Source: a virus. Taken from it: DNA of 53,729 nucleotides. Where the stretch lies: IMG/VR virus record IMGVR_UViG_3300036846_000650, positions 1 through 53,729 of that record; one strand, written 5' to 3'. Below are positions 46,674 to 53,729 of this stretch, one piece after another (position 1 is the stretch's first letter; each line of letters starts with the position of its first letter). The translations under genes were made by a program, and so were the position numbers. A model generated the notes under the pieces. It searched no databases. It was not told the DNA's origin and saw nothing but the letters and a program-made list of their open reading frames with translations.

Positions 46674-46726
46674 GAGCGGAATTGCCCGGGCCGGAAATAA
46701 ATAGGGCTTTGCGAATTAAATGTCCA
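46674..46726 (-). promoter_or_regulatory. Promoter TGGACA-N17-TATTTA with GCAATTCCGCTC leader
   Basis: -35 at 46721-46726, -10 at 46698-46703, leader word at 46674-46685, and GCACACTG at 46657-46664 further down. GGAAAAATACC and GGTATTTTCC form an imperfect inverted repeat just upstream of the -35. Confidence 0.55.
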
Positions 46727-46739
46727 TGGAAAAATACCG

Positions 46740-46970
46740 CTACCGGGTATTTTCCTTGGATTTCCTCCGGCCTCGACCTGGAGCCTCTGGCACCAGCCAT
46801 GGCCAGCCCGAGCGCCGGGCGCAGTCCATGCACAGCCGTCGCTCCGGGCCGCCCGACAGCACGAAGACCGTGGCTGGACGCCGCGGGTGCCGTTCACAGC
46901 GCAATGACGTTGGGCTTCCGGTGGTAACGTGCACGAGAGCACTATGCGCGTGCACGTGCAGAATGGTCAC
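46740..46970 (-). CDS. Possible small Cys-rich protein
   Basis: Up to 76 residues; GTG 46970 or a later GTG. LRCERHPRRPATVFVLSGGPERRLCMDCARR has a Cys-x2-His ... Cys-x2-Cys zinc pattern, which supports coding. No Shine-Dalgarno, and the 5' part overlaps palindromic DNA (TGCACGTGCA). Ends against the promoter of the DUF932 gene. Confidence 0.4.
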   Translation of the reverse strand: MTILHVHAHSALVHVTTGSPTSLRCERHPRRPATVFVLSGGPERRLCMDCARRSGWPWLVPEAPGRGRRKSKENTR

Positions 46971-47018
46971 ATAGAAAAGGGGCGGACCCTGCGGCCCGCC
47001 CCCGTCTCAGCCCCCGTC

Positions 47019-47264
47019 TCAGCCCTCGTACACCAGCCCGTCCACCACCTCGAAGGCTTCCACCACGGCGAAGCCGCCGCCATCGGTGAAGGTGATCCGA
47101 GTGCCCGGCGCGTTGTTCCGGCGCGGGTAGTAGCAGCGGATCGCCTCCACGTTGACCGCGCACGGGGTGGAGGTGATGCCCGCCGGGCCCTCGCCCTCCT
47201 CGTTGTCGTTGTACATGTCCCGCCGACGATCGGCGGTGATCTTCTTCAGGATGACACGTCGCAT
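47019..47264 (-). CDS. Small hypothetical protein
   Basis: 81 residues, TAGGAG 9 nt before ATG 47264. RRVILKKITADRRRDMYNDNEEG, then TRITFTDGGGFAVVEAFEVVDGLVYEG, a small beta protein. No family recognised. Confidence 0.6.
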   Translation of the reverse strand: MRRVILKKITADRRRDMYNDNEEGEGPAGITSTPCAVNVEAIRCYYPRRNNAPGTRITFTDGGGFAVVEAFEVVDGLVYEG

Positions 47265-47297
47265 AGTCAGGTACTCCTAAAAAGCCAGCGTAATTTC

Positions 47298-47825
47298 TTA
47301 GCCGGTCGCTGGCATGGCCGGCATCTCCGGGTAGGCCGCGAGTGTCGGCCGCCCCTTCCTGCGGTGGCGTTGGCGCTCCACGTAAGTCGGGCTCTTGTCG
47401 TCCCATGAGTCGCGGACCGCCTCGTTCAGTCCCTTGTGGGCTGCCTTCGGCATCCGGTGGTCCCGGTAGCCCTGCTTGATCACCCGCAGGTAATAGTCGC
47501 TGGGCGGCATGATCCCGGTGGAGTTCATGACGTAGATCAGCATCTCGGTTTCGCCCATCGGGGTGCGCTTGATCTGGATGTATTCCTTGCGATACAGCCC
47601 GGAGCCGATCCCCTCATAGATGTCCAGCGCCACCTCGCAGGTTGGCGTGATCCGCCACACCCCGCCGTAGCAGATTGCGCCGGGCTCCTGGATGACATCG
47701 GCCACGCCGCGGAAGACCAGCCGCCAGTTGGCCAGCCGCATCCGCCCGAGCGGCTCCGCGTCCGGGCAGCGCTTCGCCATCTGTTCGACATTCAGGTTGC
47801 TGCCGTAGGCAAACATCAGCGCCAT
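47298..47825 (-). CDS. Gamma-glutamylcyclotransferase-like protein (AIG2/GGCT fold)
   Basis: 175 residues from ATG 47825 (TGATG junction). MALMFAYGSNLNVEQMAKRCPDA holds the YGSN substrate loop, and VALDIYEGIGSGLYRKEYIQI holds the catalytic Glu and the Tyr-x-Arg strand. The family releases 5-oxoproline from gamma-glutamyl amines or peptides. It is co-transcribed with the XRE regulator and lies close to the amidoligase, suggesting a pathway that makes and breaks gamma-glutamyl bonds. Confidence 0.85.
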   Translation of the reverse strand: MALMFAYGSNLNVEQMAKRCPDAEPLGRMRLANWRLVFRGVADVIQEPGAICYGGVWRITPTCEVALDIYEGIGSGLYRKEYIQIKRTPMGETEMLIYVMNSTGIMPPSDYYLRVIKQGYRDHRMPKAAHKGLNEAVRDSWDDKSPTYVERQRHRRKGRPTLAAYPEMPAMPATG

Positions 47826-48265
47826 CACACGACTCCTTCATTGCCGTAGGCGGTCATGCCCAGCGCCAGTGCGGCGCACGCCAGTCCGATGTAGTGGGGA
47901 ATACGCTGGCCTGTCTCCCAGCCTGCCAGGGAGTTTCTGGAGCAGCCCAGCATCTTGGCAGCCTCAGCCTGCGAGTAGCCCATCCGTTCCCGCCACACGA
48001 TCAGCGTAGGCCCGTCCAGGGCCGCGTTGGGCCGGGTCGGGCTTGGCTTCTCAGGGGGCGTGATGGCCACCTCGCCGGGGCTGTCGTTGTCCAGATCGAT
48101 CGCGATGTGACGGAAGGCGCGCACTCCGTGGCGGGAAACTTCCGCCCGCTCAGCAAAGCCAAGGGTGCGGAAGATCGCGCAAAGCTGGGCCTCGTTCATG
48201 CCGGTGTGCCATGCCATGCGGCCAAGATCGGCCGCGGCTTCTGTGGTGAGGGTTTGTGTATTCAT
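47825..48265 (-). CDS. XRE-family regulator with N-terminal helical domain
   Basis: 146 residues, AAGGA upstream of ATG 48265. Residues ~85-135 (PTLIVWRERMGYSQAEAAKMLGCSRNSLAGWETGQRIP) are an HTH_3 domain. The N-terminal part (AADLGRMAWHTGMNEAQLCAIFRTLGF) is helical and acidic further on. It could repress the shared minus promoters; unlike CI repressors it is embedded between enzyme genes. Confidence 0.75.
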   Translation of the reverse strand: MNTQTLTTEAAADLGRMAWHTGMNEAQLCAIFRTLGFAERAEVSRHGVRAFRHIAIDLDNDSPGEVAITPPEKPSPTRPNAALDGPTLIVWRERMGYSQAEAAKMLGCSRNSLAGWETGQRIPHYIGLACAALALGMTAYGNEGVV

Positions 48266-48293
48266 TTGAGCCGGTTCCTTTCGTGTTGGAGCA

Positions 48294-48322
48294 TATATGC
48301 GCTGATGCCTGCCCTAATTCAA
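48294..48322 (-). promoter_or_regulatory. Candidate promoter TTGAAT-N17-CATATA for the XRE/GGCT unit
   Basis: Overlaps the 3' end of the amidoligase gene. Resembles TTGACT-N17-CATATT upstream of that gene. Confidence 0.35.
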
Positions 48323-49344
48323 GCAGCCATCGCCATTGAGCTAGAAAGATGCGCCGTCCGGGCCGTGAAGAAGGCCCGTTCGGCATCGTCAAGGCCGAGC
48401 TTGCCAAACAGCCCTTCGAGGCTGGCTGGAGCTTCGGTGGAGGCAGCCGCGGCCTGGGCGAAGTACCTCACGACGCGGCCGGTCCGCTGGGTGGTGTAGG
48501 CCAGCCCGCACTCGCGAGCCCGCTGCGGCAGGGAGATCGACGGCCAGCCGGTGGCTGCGCACGCCTCCTCGCGGGTCACGCCCTCAGTGCGGAGCATCAG
48601 TTGCCCGACAAGGTGGCCCTTGCTGCCCAGGCGGGCGCGGTTGATTGCTCCGCCGCCGGTAGCGATGCCGTTGCCGGACTTGGCTGCCCATACCAGCTTG
48701 AGGCAGAGCAGTATCCAGTTGCGCACCTTGGCGTTGTCCAGCGTGCCCTGATGCTGGCGGAATTCAACGGTCTGGTGGGCGCGGTAGGCACAGAGGTTGA
48801 GCTTGGTATAGCGTGCCGTGTGGCCTGGGGGCGTCAGTGCCCGGATGAGCCCCTCCACGCTGTCCGTCCGATCGATGGTGCGGAAGGGGACGTTGGTCAC
48901 CGAGCGGCAGTAGGACGCAGCGCTGGCGCGCCGTGACGCCGCCATGAAGCGGTCGATCACCGGCTCGAAGTGCGCGTAGAGCTTCAGCAGGTTGCGGAAA
49001 AACGCTATGTTGCCGTTGCCGTGGCCGACGCCGACATGGACGTGGGTCCCGCACAGCTTGGACACCGTGCAGCCCATGTCATTGAGGAGCGCCAGCACCG
49101 TGGCGACCGTCTCCAGGCCGGCCTCGCCTTGCAGGACGGGAGAGACGAATTCCGCCCCGCGGGCGTAATCGTTGAGCGAGCCGTCAGTGACGATCTTCCA
49201 CCATGTGCGGGTTTGGTGGTTGTAGCTCTCGGGCCGGCAGTCGATGCCCTGATTGGTGAGCGCCATCGCCGCCGCGCCATGGGAAAGGCCGACGGGGAGG
49301 TAGACTTCAAACTCCACGCCGAAGGTTTGGTCGAGGTAGGCCAT
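48319..49344 (-). CDS. Amidoligase (COOH-NH2 ligase, GCS-like fold)
   Basis: 341 residues from ATG 49344, with GGAG 9 nt upstream; ATG 49359 is possible. QTFGVEFEVYLP has the family Glu-x-Glu motif; WWKIVTDGSLNDY and RGAEFVSPVLQGEAGLETV, then KLCGTHVHVGVGHGN, and QTVEFRQHQGTLDNAKVRNWILL are the conserved blocks of the amidoligase_2 family. These ATP-dependent ligases join a carboxylate to an amine. The C-terminal ~100 residues are a helical extension. Substrate unknown. Confidence 0.85.
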   Translation of the reverse strand: MAYLDQTFGVEFEVYLPVGLSHGAAAMALTNQGIDCRPESYNHQTRTWWKIVTDGSLNDYARGAEFVSPVLQGEAGLETVATVLALLNDMGCTVSKLCGTHVHVGVGHGNGNIAFFRNLLKLYAHFEPVIDRFMAASRRASAASYCRSVTNVPFRTIDRTDSVEGLIRALTPPGHTARYTKLNLCAYRAHQTVEFRQHQGTLDNAKVRNWILLCLKLVWAAKSGNGIATGGGAINRARLGSKGHLVGQLMLRTEGVTREEACAATGWPSISLPQRARECGLAYTTQRTGRVVRYFAQAAAASTEAPASLEGLFGKLGLDDAERAFFTARTAHLSSSMAMAA

Positions 49345-49370
49345 CTGTCGAAGCTCCATGTGGTGGATCA

Positions 49371-49411
49371 GTGTGCGGCACAAATATGCGCAATCACCAC
49401 GGGATAGTCAA
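49371..49411 (-). promoter_or_regulatory. Promoter TTGACT-N17-CATATT, 6 nt, GCACAC (amidoligase)
   Basis: -35 at 49406-49411, -10 at 49383-49388, GCACACTG directly after 6 nt. Best example of the GCACAC class. Confidence 0.6.
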
Positions 49412-49463
49412 GCACTAATTTGCGCAATCTGGAATTTTCTGCACGAATTTACGCTGGGCGGCT

Positions 49464-49483
49464 GATGTAAGCTGGATTACATC
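49464..49483. promoter_or_regulatory. Inverted repeat GATGTAA-N6-TTACATC
   Basis: Perfect 7-bp arms in the divergent intergenic region, just before the first ATGTGACCGGAT repeat. Operator-like. Confidence 0.45.
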
Positions 49484-49486
49484 TGG

Positions 49487-49642
49487 ATGTGACCGGATTT
49501 CAGGCCGGTTTGGAGTGCACACCCCAAAGTCGCCCTGGCAATTGCCATGTGACCGGATCGGCCCGAATCCCCGGACAAACTTTCTTACCCTCTGTCGGGG
49601 GTTTCCCAGCTTCAACTGGTTTAAGCTGCCATGTGACCGGAT
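49487..49642. repeat. Three direct copies of ATGTGACCGGAT
   Basis: Exact 12-bp copies at 49487-49498, 49547-49558 and 49631-49642; the last two extend to GCCATGTGACCGGATCGG. They lie in the 460-bp gene-poor region before the small terminase gene. Candidate terminase (pac/cos) or regulator binding sites. Confidence 0.6.
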
Positions 49643-49805
49643 CGGGAGTGGCAATCCGCGGAAATTATGTCACGCTTTCCGCGGCGGTTTCTGCGGGCCT
49701 CCAGAAGCCGCAGGACAGCCCCCGAGCTTGCCTGCTACACTCACCGCCACCAGAGTCCACAAGCCGCCCAGCGGGCTCCCTAAGCCAGCCACGGGCATAC
49801 TAGCC

Positions 49806-50258
49806 ATGGGGGCCGGATTGCCGCAGCAAGGACGGGTGACACTTCGGACGGGGAAGAAACGCCGGCAGTTTCTGAGCGTCCTGGCCACTGGCTATTCAGT
49901 CACCAGAGCCGCCCAGGCGATCGGCCTCAGCCGCAACACGATGTATGAATGGCGCAGGGACGACCCCGAATTTGCCAGGGAATGGGACGATGCCTGGGAG
50001 TCCGGCACCGACTGCTTCGAGGACCAGCTACGCGAGATGGCGGCGGAGAAGAATATCGCCGCGGTAATCTTCGGCCTGAAATCCCGCCGGCCCGAGCGCT
50101 ACAATCGCGCGCCCTATGTGCCAGATGAGCTACCGATGGTCCCGATCACCGGCGGTGGCATGGCCGAAGCTACCGGGCGGCAAATCTATCTGCCAAGCTC
50201 CGACATCGACCAAAGCCCGCTGATCGAGGGCACGGCGGAGGAGGAGAAAGCCGCGTGA
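49806..50258 (+). CDS. terS: Terminase small subunit
   Basis: 150 residues from ATG 49806; GTG 49836 is an alternative since neither has a strong Shine-Dalgarno. RRQFLSVLATGYSVTRAAQAIGLSRNTMYEWRRDDPEFAREWDDAWESG is the DNA-binding helix-turn-helix with oligomerisation helices. EMAAEKNIAAVIFGLKSRRPERYN is typical of phage small terminases. It recognises packaging sites, possibly the repeats upstream, and hands DNA to the large subunit. Confidence 0.8.
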   Translation: MGAGLPQQGRVTLRTGKKRRQFLSVLATGYSVTRAAQAIGLSRNTMYEWRRDDPEFAREWDDAWESGTDCFEDQLREMAAEKNIAAVIFGLKSRRPERYNRAPYVPDELPMVPITGGGMAEATGRQIYLPSSDIDQSPLIEGTAEEEKAA

Positions 50259-50455
50259 GACGGACCCGCAGCCGCATTGAGCGGGAGCTATTGGGCCGCG
50301 TTAAGGACGTGCTGAGCCTGTGCTTCCACAACGTGCGCGGCGACAATACCGAAGATTGCCGGCAGGCAATTGGGTATCTGACGATGGAAATTGACCAGCG
50401 TTTGGGAATTGTCCATCCCCCTCCGCCCCCAGGCTTCCGGCACGCAAGGCTGTGA
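50255..50455 (+). CDS. Small hypothetical protein between terminase genes
   Basis: 66 residues, GTGA overlap. IERELLGRVKDVLSLCFHNVRGDNTEDCRQAIGYLTMEIDQR is helical. No family recognised. Confidence 0.6.
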   Translation: MRRTRSRIERELLGRVKDVLSLCFHNVRGDNTEDCRQAIGYLTMEIDQRLGIVHPPPPPGFRHARL

Positions 50456-51834
50456 CCGCGGCCCGCAAGAAGCCCCGGCCGGGCATCGACATCTACCCGC
50501 AGGCTGGCCCGCAGCAGCAATTCCTGAAGACCGGCGCGGAGATCGCGATCTTCGGTGGAGCCGCAGGTAGTGGGAAATCATGGGCTTTGCTGATGGAGGG
50601 CCTGCGCTGGCCGCCTGAGATACCGGGCTTCGACGCGGTGATGTTCAGAAGGAATACCACCGATCTGCGCAAGCCGGGCGGGCTGTGGTCCGAATCCATG
50701 AAGCTCTACCCGTATGCTGGCGGACGGCCGATATCGCACCGGCTGGAATGGAAATGGGACCACGGGGGCTCGATCAAGCTGGCGCACCTGGAATATGACA
50801 ACACGGTCTTGGACTGGCACGGCAGCCAAGTGCCTTTGATCTGCTTCGATGAGTTGACCACCTTCAGCAAGTACCAGTTTTTCTATCTGCTGAGCCGCAA
50901 CAGAAGCACCACGGGGAAGCGGCCACGGGTGCGCGCCTCGTGCAACGCCGACGCAGGGTCATGGGTGGCCGAGCTAATCGGCTGGTGGATCGACCCGGTC
51001 ACCGGCTACCCGATCCCCGAGCGCAGCGGGGTGATCCGCTACTTCGTGCGCGGCCCGGACGATGCGCTGATATTCTACGACTCGCGCGAGCAGGCGATGG
51101 AAGCCACCGGGCAAGCGGCGGAGACCATCAAGAGCCTCACCTTCATCGCGGCCAAGCTGGCGGACAATCCCGCGCTGATGCGGTCCGATCCGGCCTACCT
51201 GGGCAATCTGATGGCGTTGCCCGCGGTGGAGCGCGAGCGGCTGCTCAATGGCAACTGGAAGATACGGCCGAGCGCCGGGCTCTATTTCAATCGCTCGTGG
51301 GTGCAGGTGGTGGATATCGCTCCCAAGACCGCGATGGTGGCCAGGGGATGGGACCTCGCCGCGACACCGGAGACGCAGGACAACGACCCGGATTGGACCA
51401 CAAGCACCAAGATCGGCCGGCTGGCGGATGGCCGTTACATCGTGCTGCACCATACCTGGACCCGCGGCACGCCGGCTGAGGTGGAGCGGCGGGTGCACAA
51501 TCTCTCAAGCCAGGACGGCTACATGACCACGGTGGGCCTGCCGCAGGACCCCGGGCAGGCGGGCAAGGCGCAGATCGCGGCGTTTGTCAGGATGCTGGCC
51601 GGCTACCCGATAGAATACAGCCCGGAGACCGGCGACAAGATCACCCGCTTCAGCCCGTTTTCGGCGCAAGCGGAGGCGGGCAACGTGCTGGTGCTGCGCG
51701 GCGACTGGAATGAGATGTGGTTTCAGCAGTTGGAAGGCTTTCCCGAGCTTCCGCACGATGACGCGGTCGACGCTACCTCGCGGGCATTTTCCATCGTGGC
51801 GGCGAGCGACCTCACACTGTGGGCGAGGATGTGA
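50452..51834 (+). CDS. terL: Terminase large subunit
   Basis: 460 residues, GTG start (GTGA overlap). EIAIFGGAAGSGKSWALLMEG (Walker A, ~residue 30-50), VPLICFDELTTFSKYQF (Walker B, ~125-140) and FTIASCNAD-like VRASCNADAGSW (coupling motif) give the ATPase. ARGWDLAATPETQDNDPDWT (~297-315) and LPHDDAVDATSRAF (~434-447) give the RNase H-like nuclease Asp residues. It powers DNA packaging and cuts the concatemer. Confidence 0.9.
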   Translation: MTAARKKPRPGIDIYPQAGPQQQFLKTGAEIAIFGGAAGSGKSWALLMEGLRWPPEIPGFDAVMFRRNTTDLRKPGGLWSESMKLYPYAGGRPISHRLEWKWDHGGSIKLAHLEYDNTVLDWHGSQVPLICFDELTTFSKYQFFYLLSRNRSTTGKRPRVRASCNADAGSWVAELIGWWIDPVTGYPIPERSGVIRYFVRGPDDALIFYDSREQAMEATGQAAETIKSLTFIAAKLADNPALMRSDPAYLGNLMALPAVERERLLNGNWKIRPSAGLYFNRSWVQVVDIAPKTAMVARGWDLAATPETQDNDPDWTTSTKIGRLADGRYIVLHHTWTRGTPAEVERRVHNLSSQDGYMTTVGLPQDPGQAGKAQIAAFVRMLAGYPIEYSPETGDKITRFSPFSAQAEAGNVLVLRGDWNEMWFQQLEGFPELPHDDAVDATSRAFSIVAASDLTLWARM

Positions 51835-52115
51835 TGGACGAAGAATTCGAGGACGTGATGTGCACAGGCAATCCAGGTCCGCTTGATCCGCTGCCGCTGA
51901 GTGGCGGTGCGATCTGCGGTGAATTTCTACTGACCGACCTGACGCCGAAGCATTTCACCTTCGTGAACAACGAAACCGCCAAGGCATTCCTGACCGTCGG
52001 CTTCGACCCGCCGAGCGTGGAGGTGGACCCGGACCTGGACTGGAATCAGGCGGCAAGGATGTTCTGGAACGCGGTCTACCGGATGGTCGGCAAGCCGGCG
52101 CTATTCCCGGACTGA
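51834..52115 (+). CDS. Small acidic hypothetical protein
   Basis: 93 residues, ATG overlapping the terL stop (TGATG). EEFEDVMCTGNPGPLDPLPLSGGAICGEFLLTDLTPKHFTFVNNETAKAF, then DLDWNQAARMFWNAVYRMVG. No family recognised. Located between terminase and portal. Confidence 0.6.
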   Translation: MDEEFEDVMCTGNPGPLDPLPLSGGAICGEFLLTDLTPKHFTFVNNETAKAFLTVGFDPPSVEVDPDLDWNQAARMFWNAVYRMVGKPALFPD

Positions 52116-52141
52116 TCCTCCCTTTCTAGGAGGGACCATTT

Positions 52142-53722
52142 ATGTCTGACAATCCGTCGGCTGGACGCCCGCGCGTGCGCGTGCCGGCGGGTGGCGCGCC
52201 ATACGTGAATAATCGCACGCAGACCTTCGACAGCGTCAGCAACTTCGCTGCGCGTATCGGCATCGGCAATCCGAATCTGCTGTCGGAGACCAGCTACAGC
52301 TACATCCCTATTTCGCGTTTGCAACAGTTGATGGAGTGGATGTATCGCTCCTCGTGGATCGTCGGTGCGGCGGTGGACGCAGTGGCAGACGACATGACCA
52401 GGGCGGGCGTCACCTTCAATTCCGACACGCCGCCGGACGACATCGAGGAAATCCTCAAGGCGGCGTCCGACCTCGATCTGTGGCAGATGCTCAATCAGGC
52501 GATCAAGTGGGGCAGGCTGTATGGCGGCGGCCTGATGGTGATGCTGATCGACGGTCAGGACTTCGCCACCGAGCTTGATCCGGACAGCATATCCGAGGAC
52601 CAGTTGAAGGGCTTCACCGTGCTGGACCGCTGGATGGTGCAGCAGAGCTTCAATGAATTGGTCACTGACTATGGGCCCGACTACGGCCTGCCGAAATTCT
52701 ATGACGTGATCGCCACCGCGCCCTTTATGCCGCGGATGCGGGTGCACTATTCGCGGGTGGTGCGGATCGACGGGGTGAGCCTGCCATTCCGGCAAAGGCT
52801 GGCGGAAAATGGCTGGGGCATGTCGGTCATCGAGCGCTTGTATGACCGGCTGGTGGCGTTTGATTCCGGCACCATGGGTGCGGCGCAGCTTTTATACAAA
52901 GCCTATTTGCGGACCTACAAGGTAAAGGACTTTCGCCGGCTGGTAGCGATCGGTGGTGAGGCCACCGAGGGATTTCACAAGGCGATGGAATTGATGCGGA
53001 TGCTCCAGTCTAACGAGGGGCTGACGGTCATTGACATGGAGGACGAATTCGAGACCCATGAGTACAGTTTCGGCGGTGTTTCAGAGACGCTGCTGATGCT
53101 GGGCCAGCAGATATCCGGTGCGCTGGGCATCCCGCTGGTGCGTTTGTTTGGTCAGTCACCCGCGGGCCTTAACAGCACCGGCGACAGCGACTGGCGCAAC
53201 TATGAGACGATGGTGAATGCGACCCAGGAGGCCAGACTGCGCCGGCCGCTCACCACGGTCTTCAAGGTGCTGTGGCGCAGCACACTGGGCACTGACCCGC
53301 CGCCGACCTTTGGCTTCAAGTTTAATCCGCTGACCGTGCTCACCGAGGCAGAGAAGGCCGAGATCGCGCAACGCGATGCGGATACGATCAAGCTGCTGCA
53401 CGACGGCGGGGTGATCACCACAACTATTGCGTTGAAGGAATTAAAGCAGTCATCGGTGGTGACTGGGCGCTTCACCAACATACAGGAATCCGACATCAAA
53501 GATAGTGAGGAAGCTCCGGCTCCATGGGAGCAGCCACCTCCAGGTCAGGGCTTGCCTGGAATGCCCGGTGCGCCGGGCGCTGCGGGGGCCGCAGGCGGCA
53601 AGGGCGGCGCACCCGGTGCCAACGTGCCGGGCGTGCCAGGGGGCACTCCACCGCCTCCTGGCAAGTCTAACGGGGCCGGTCTACAGGTGCATGTCCACCA
53701 AGCCGGCAGCGACGATGACTGA
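52142..53722 (+). CDS. Portal protein (DUF1073) with collagen-like tail
   Basis: 526 residues, AGGAGGGACCATTT before ATG. SVSNFAARIGIGNPNLLSETSYSYIPISRLQQL, AAVDAVADDMTRAG, IKWGRLYGGGLMVMLIDGQD, then LGQQISGALGIPLVRLFGQSPAGLNSTGDSDWRNYETMV are DUF1073 portal motifs. The portal ring is the DNA gate and the head-tail connector base. The last ~60 residues contain Gly-x-y repeats (GLPGMPGAPGAAGAAGGKGG) like collagen, ending with a His/Asp tail. The window ends 7 bp after the stop. Confidence 0.85.
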   Translation: MSDNPSAGRPRVRVPAGGAPYVNNRTQTFDSVSNFAARIGIGNPNLLSETSYSYIPISRLQQLMEWMYRSSWIVGAAVDAVADDMTRAGVTFNSDTPPDDIEEILKAASDLDLWQMLNQAIKWGRLYGGGLMVMLIDGQDFATELDPDSISEDQLKGFTVLDRWMVQQSFNELVTDYGPDYGLPKFYDVIATAPFMPRMRVHYSRVVRIDGVSLPFRQRLAENGWGMSVIERLYDRLVAFDSGTMGAAQLLYKAYLRTYKVKDFRRLVAIGGEATEGFHKAMELMRMLQSNEGLTVIDMEDEFETHEYSFGGVSETLLMLGQQISGALGIPLVRLFGQSPAGLNSTGDSDWRNYETMVNATQEARLRRPLTTVFKVLWRSTLGTDPPPTFGFKFNPLTVLTEAEKAEIAQRDADTIKLLHDGGVITTTIALKELKQSSVVTGRFTNIQESDIKDSEEAPAPWEQPPPGQGLPGMPGAPGAAGAAGGKGGAPGANVPGVPGGTPPPPGKSNGAGLQVHVHQAGSDDD

Positions 53723-53729
53723 GACGCCG

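Noticed and set aside
49415-49654. 79-codon minus frame with repeated PIRSHG
   Set aside because: The peptide repeat is just the translation of the three ATGTGACCGGAT DNA repeats; no start signal. Treated as a DNA repeat region.
1-53729. Integrase, attachment site or classical CI/Cro switch
   Set aside because: No tyrosine or serine recombinase motif was seen. The only XRE protein lies in an enzyme operon, so a temperate lifestyle cannot be claimed from this window.
1-53729. CRISPR array or transposase/insertion sequence
   Set aside because: No regularly spaced repeats beyond the short sets listed, and no DDE transposase motif or terminal inverted repeats.

Overview
The window is most of the genome of a dsDNA phage with a contractile tail (myovirus morphotype). 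DNA is GC-rich, genes overlap heavily (ATGA, GTGA and TGATG junctions), and I see no rRNA, tRNA, CRISPR array or integrase. Terminase, portal, neck, sheath (DUF3383-like), tube, a tail-assembly chaperone pair with a -1 frameshift signal, tape measure and a full baseplate are present. The sheath, tube and baseplate set, including a Pam3 gp18-like plug, resembles small myoviruses of Alphaproteobacteria and cyanobacteria. A host with a PEP-CTERM/exosortase system (for example an Acetobacteraceae-like alphaproteobacterium) is an inference from two phage-borne PEP-CTERM proteins. The first gene is cut at its 5' end, and no major capsid, scaffold or head-maturation protease is visible between the portal at the right edge and the virion genes at the left edge. 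The window is therefore probably an arbitrary cut of a larger, possibly circularly permuted genome.

Layout. 1-20.7 kb (+): late structural genes, from a fibre/decoration protein through neck, sheath, tube, chaperones, hub, tape measure, Dit-like, plug, spike, a possible Acb2/Tad1-like anti-CBASS protein, PAAR tip, gp25, gpJ and gpI to an S74-type tail fibre and a cell-wall hydrolase candidate, closed by a terminator at 20.7 kb. Minus-strand insertions with an HNH/AP2 homing endonuclease and zinc-finger genes interrupt this block. 20.7-24.6 kb (-): recombination block with a RecT-family annealing protein. 24.7-35.3 kb (+, with a short minus pair at 26.1-26.9 kb): RuvC-like nuclease, ParB-like protein, MT-A70 methyltransferase overlapping a PD-(D/E)XK-like nuclease, replication initiator-like protein, primase-helicase and a possible structured RNA. 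35.3-36.6 kb (-): a DNA-associated gene plus three tiny chained membrane peptides. 36.7-40.7 kb (+): an accessory cassette with two secreted PEP-CTERM proteins, a membrane peptide and a large toroid-like, possibly glycan-active protein. 40.7-49.4 kb (-): early accessory genes, including an HNH (DUF968-like) protein, a DUF6011-like zinc protein, a DUF932 protein, a gamma-glutamylcyclotransferase, an XRE regulator and an amidoligase. 49.4-53.7 kb (+): repeats upstream of the small terminase gene, then terminase subunits and portal.

How it fits together. Minus-strand early units share promoter/leader sequences: GCAATTCCGCTC at three sites, and GCACAC placed exactly 6 nt after the -10 at three sites. 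This suggests one regulatory scheme. Late plus-strand genes form a nearly gap-free operon from terminase to tail fibre. The most unusual content is the surface-modification potential: PEP-CTERM proteins with a glycan-active-like protein, and an amidoligase/gamma-glutamylcyclotransferase pair. Two strongly structured non-coding stretches (33.6 kb and 45.2-45.35 kb) and the methyltransferase-nuclease overlap also stand out.
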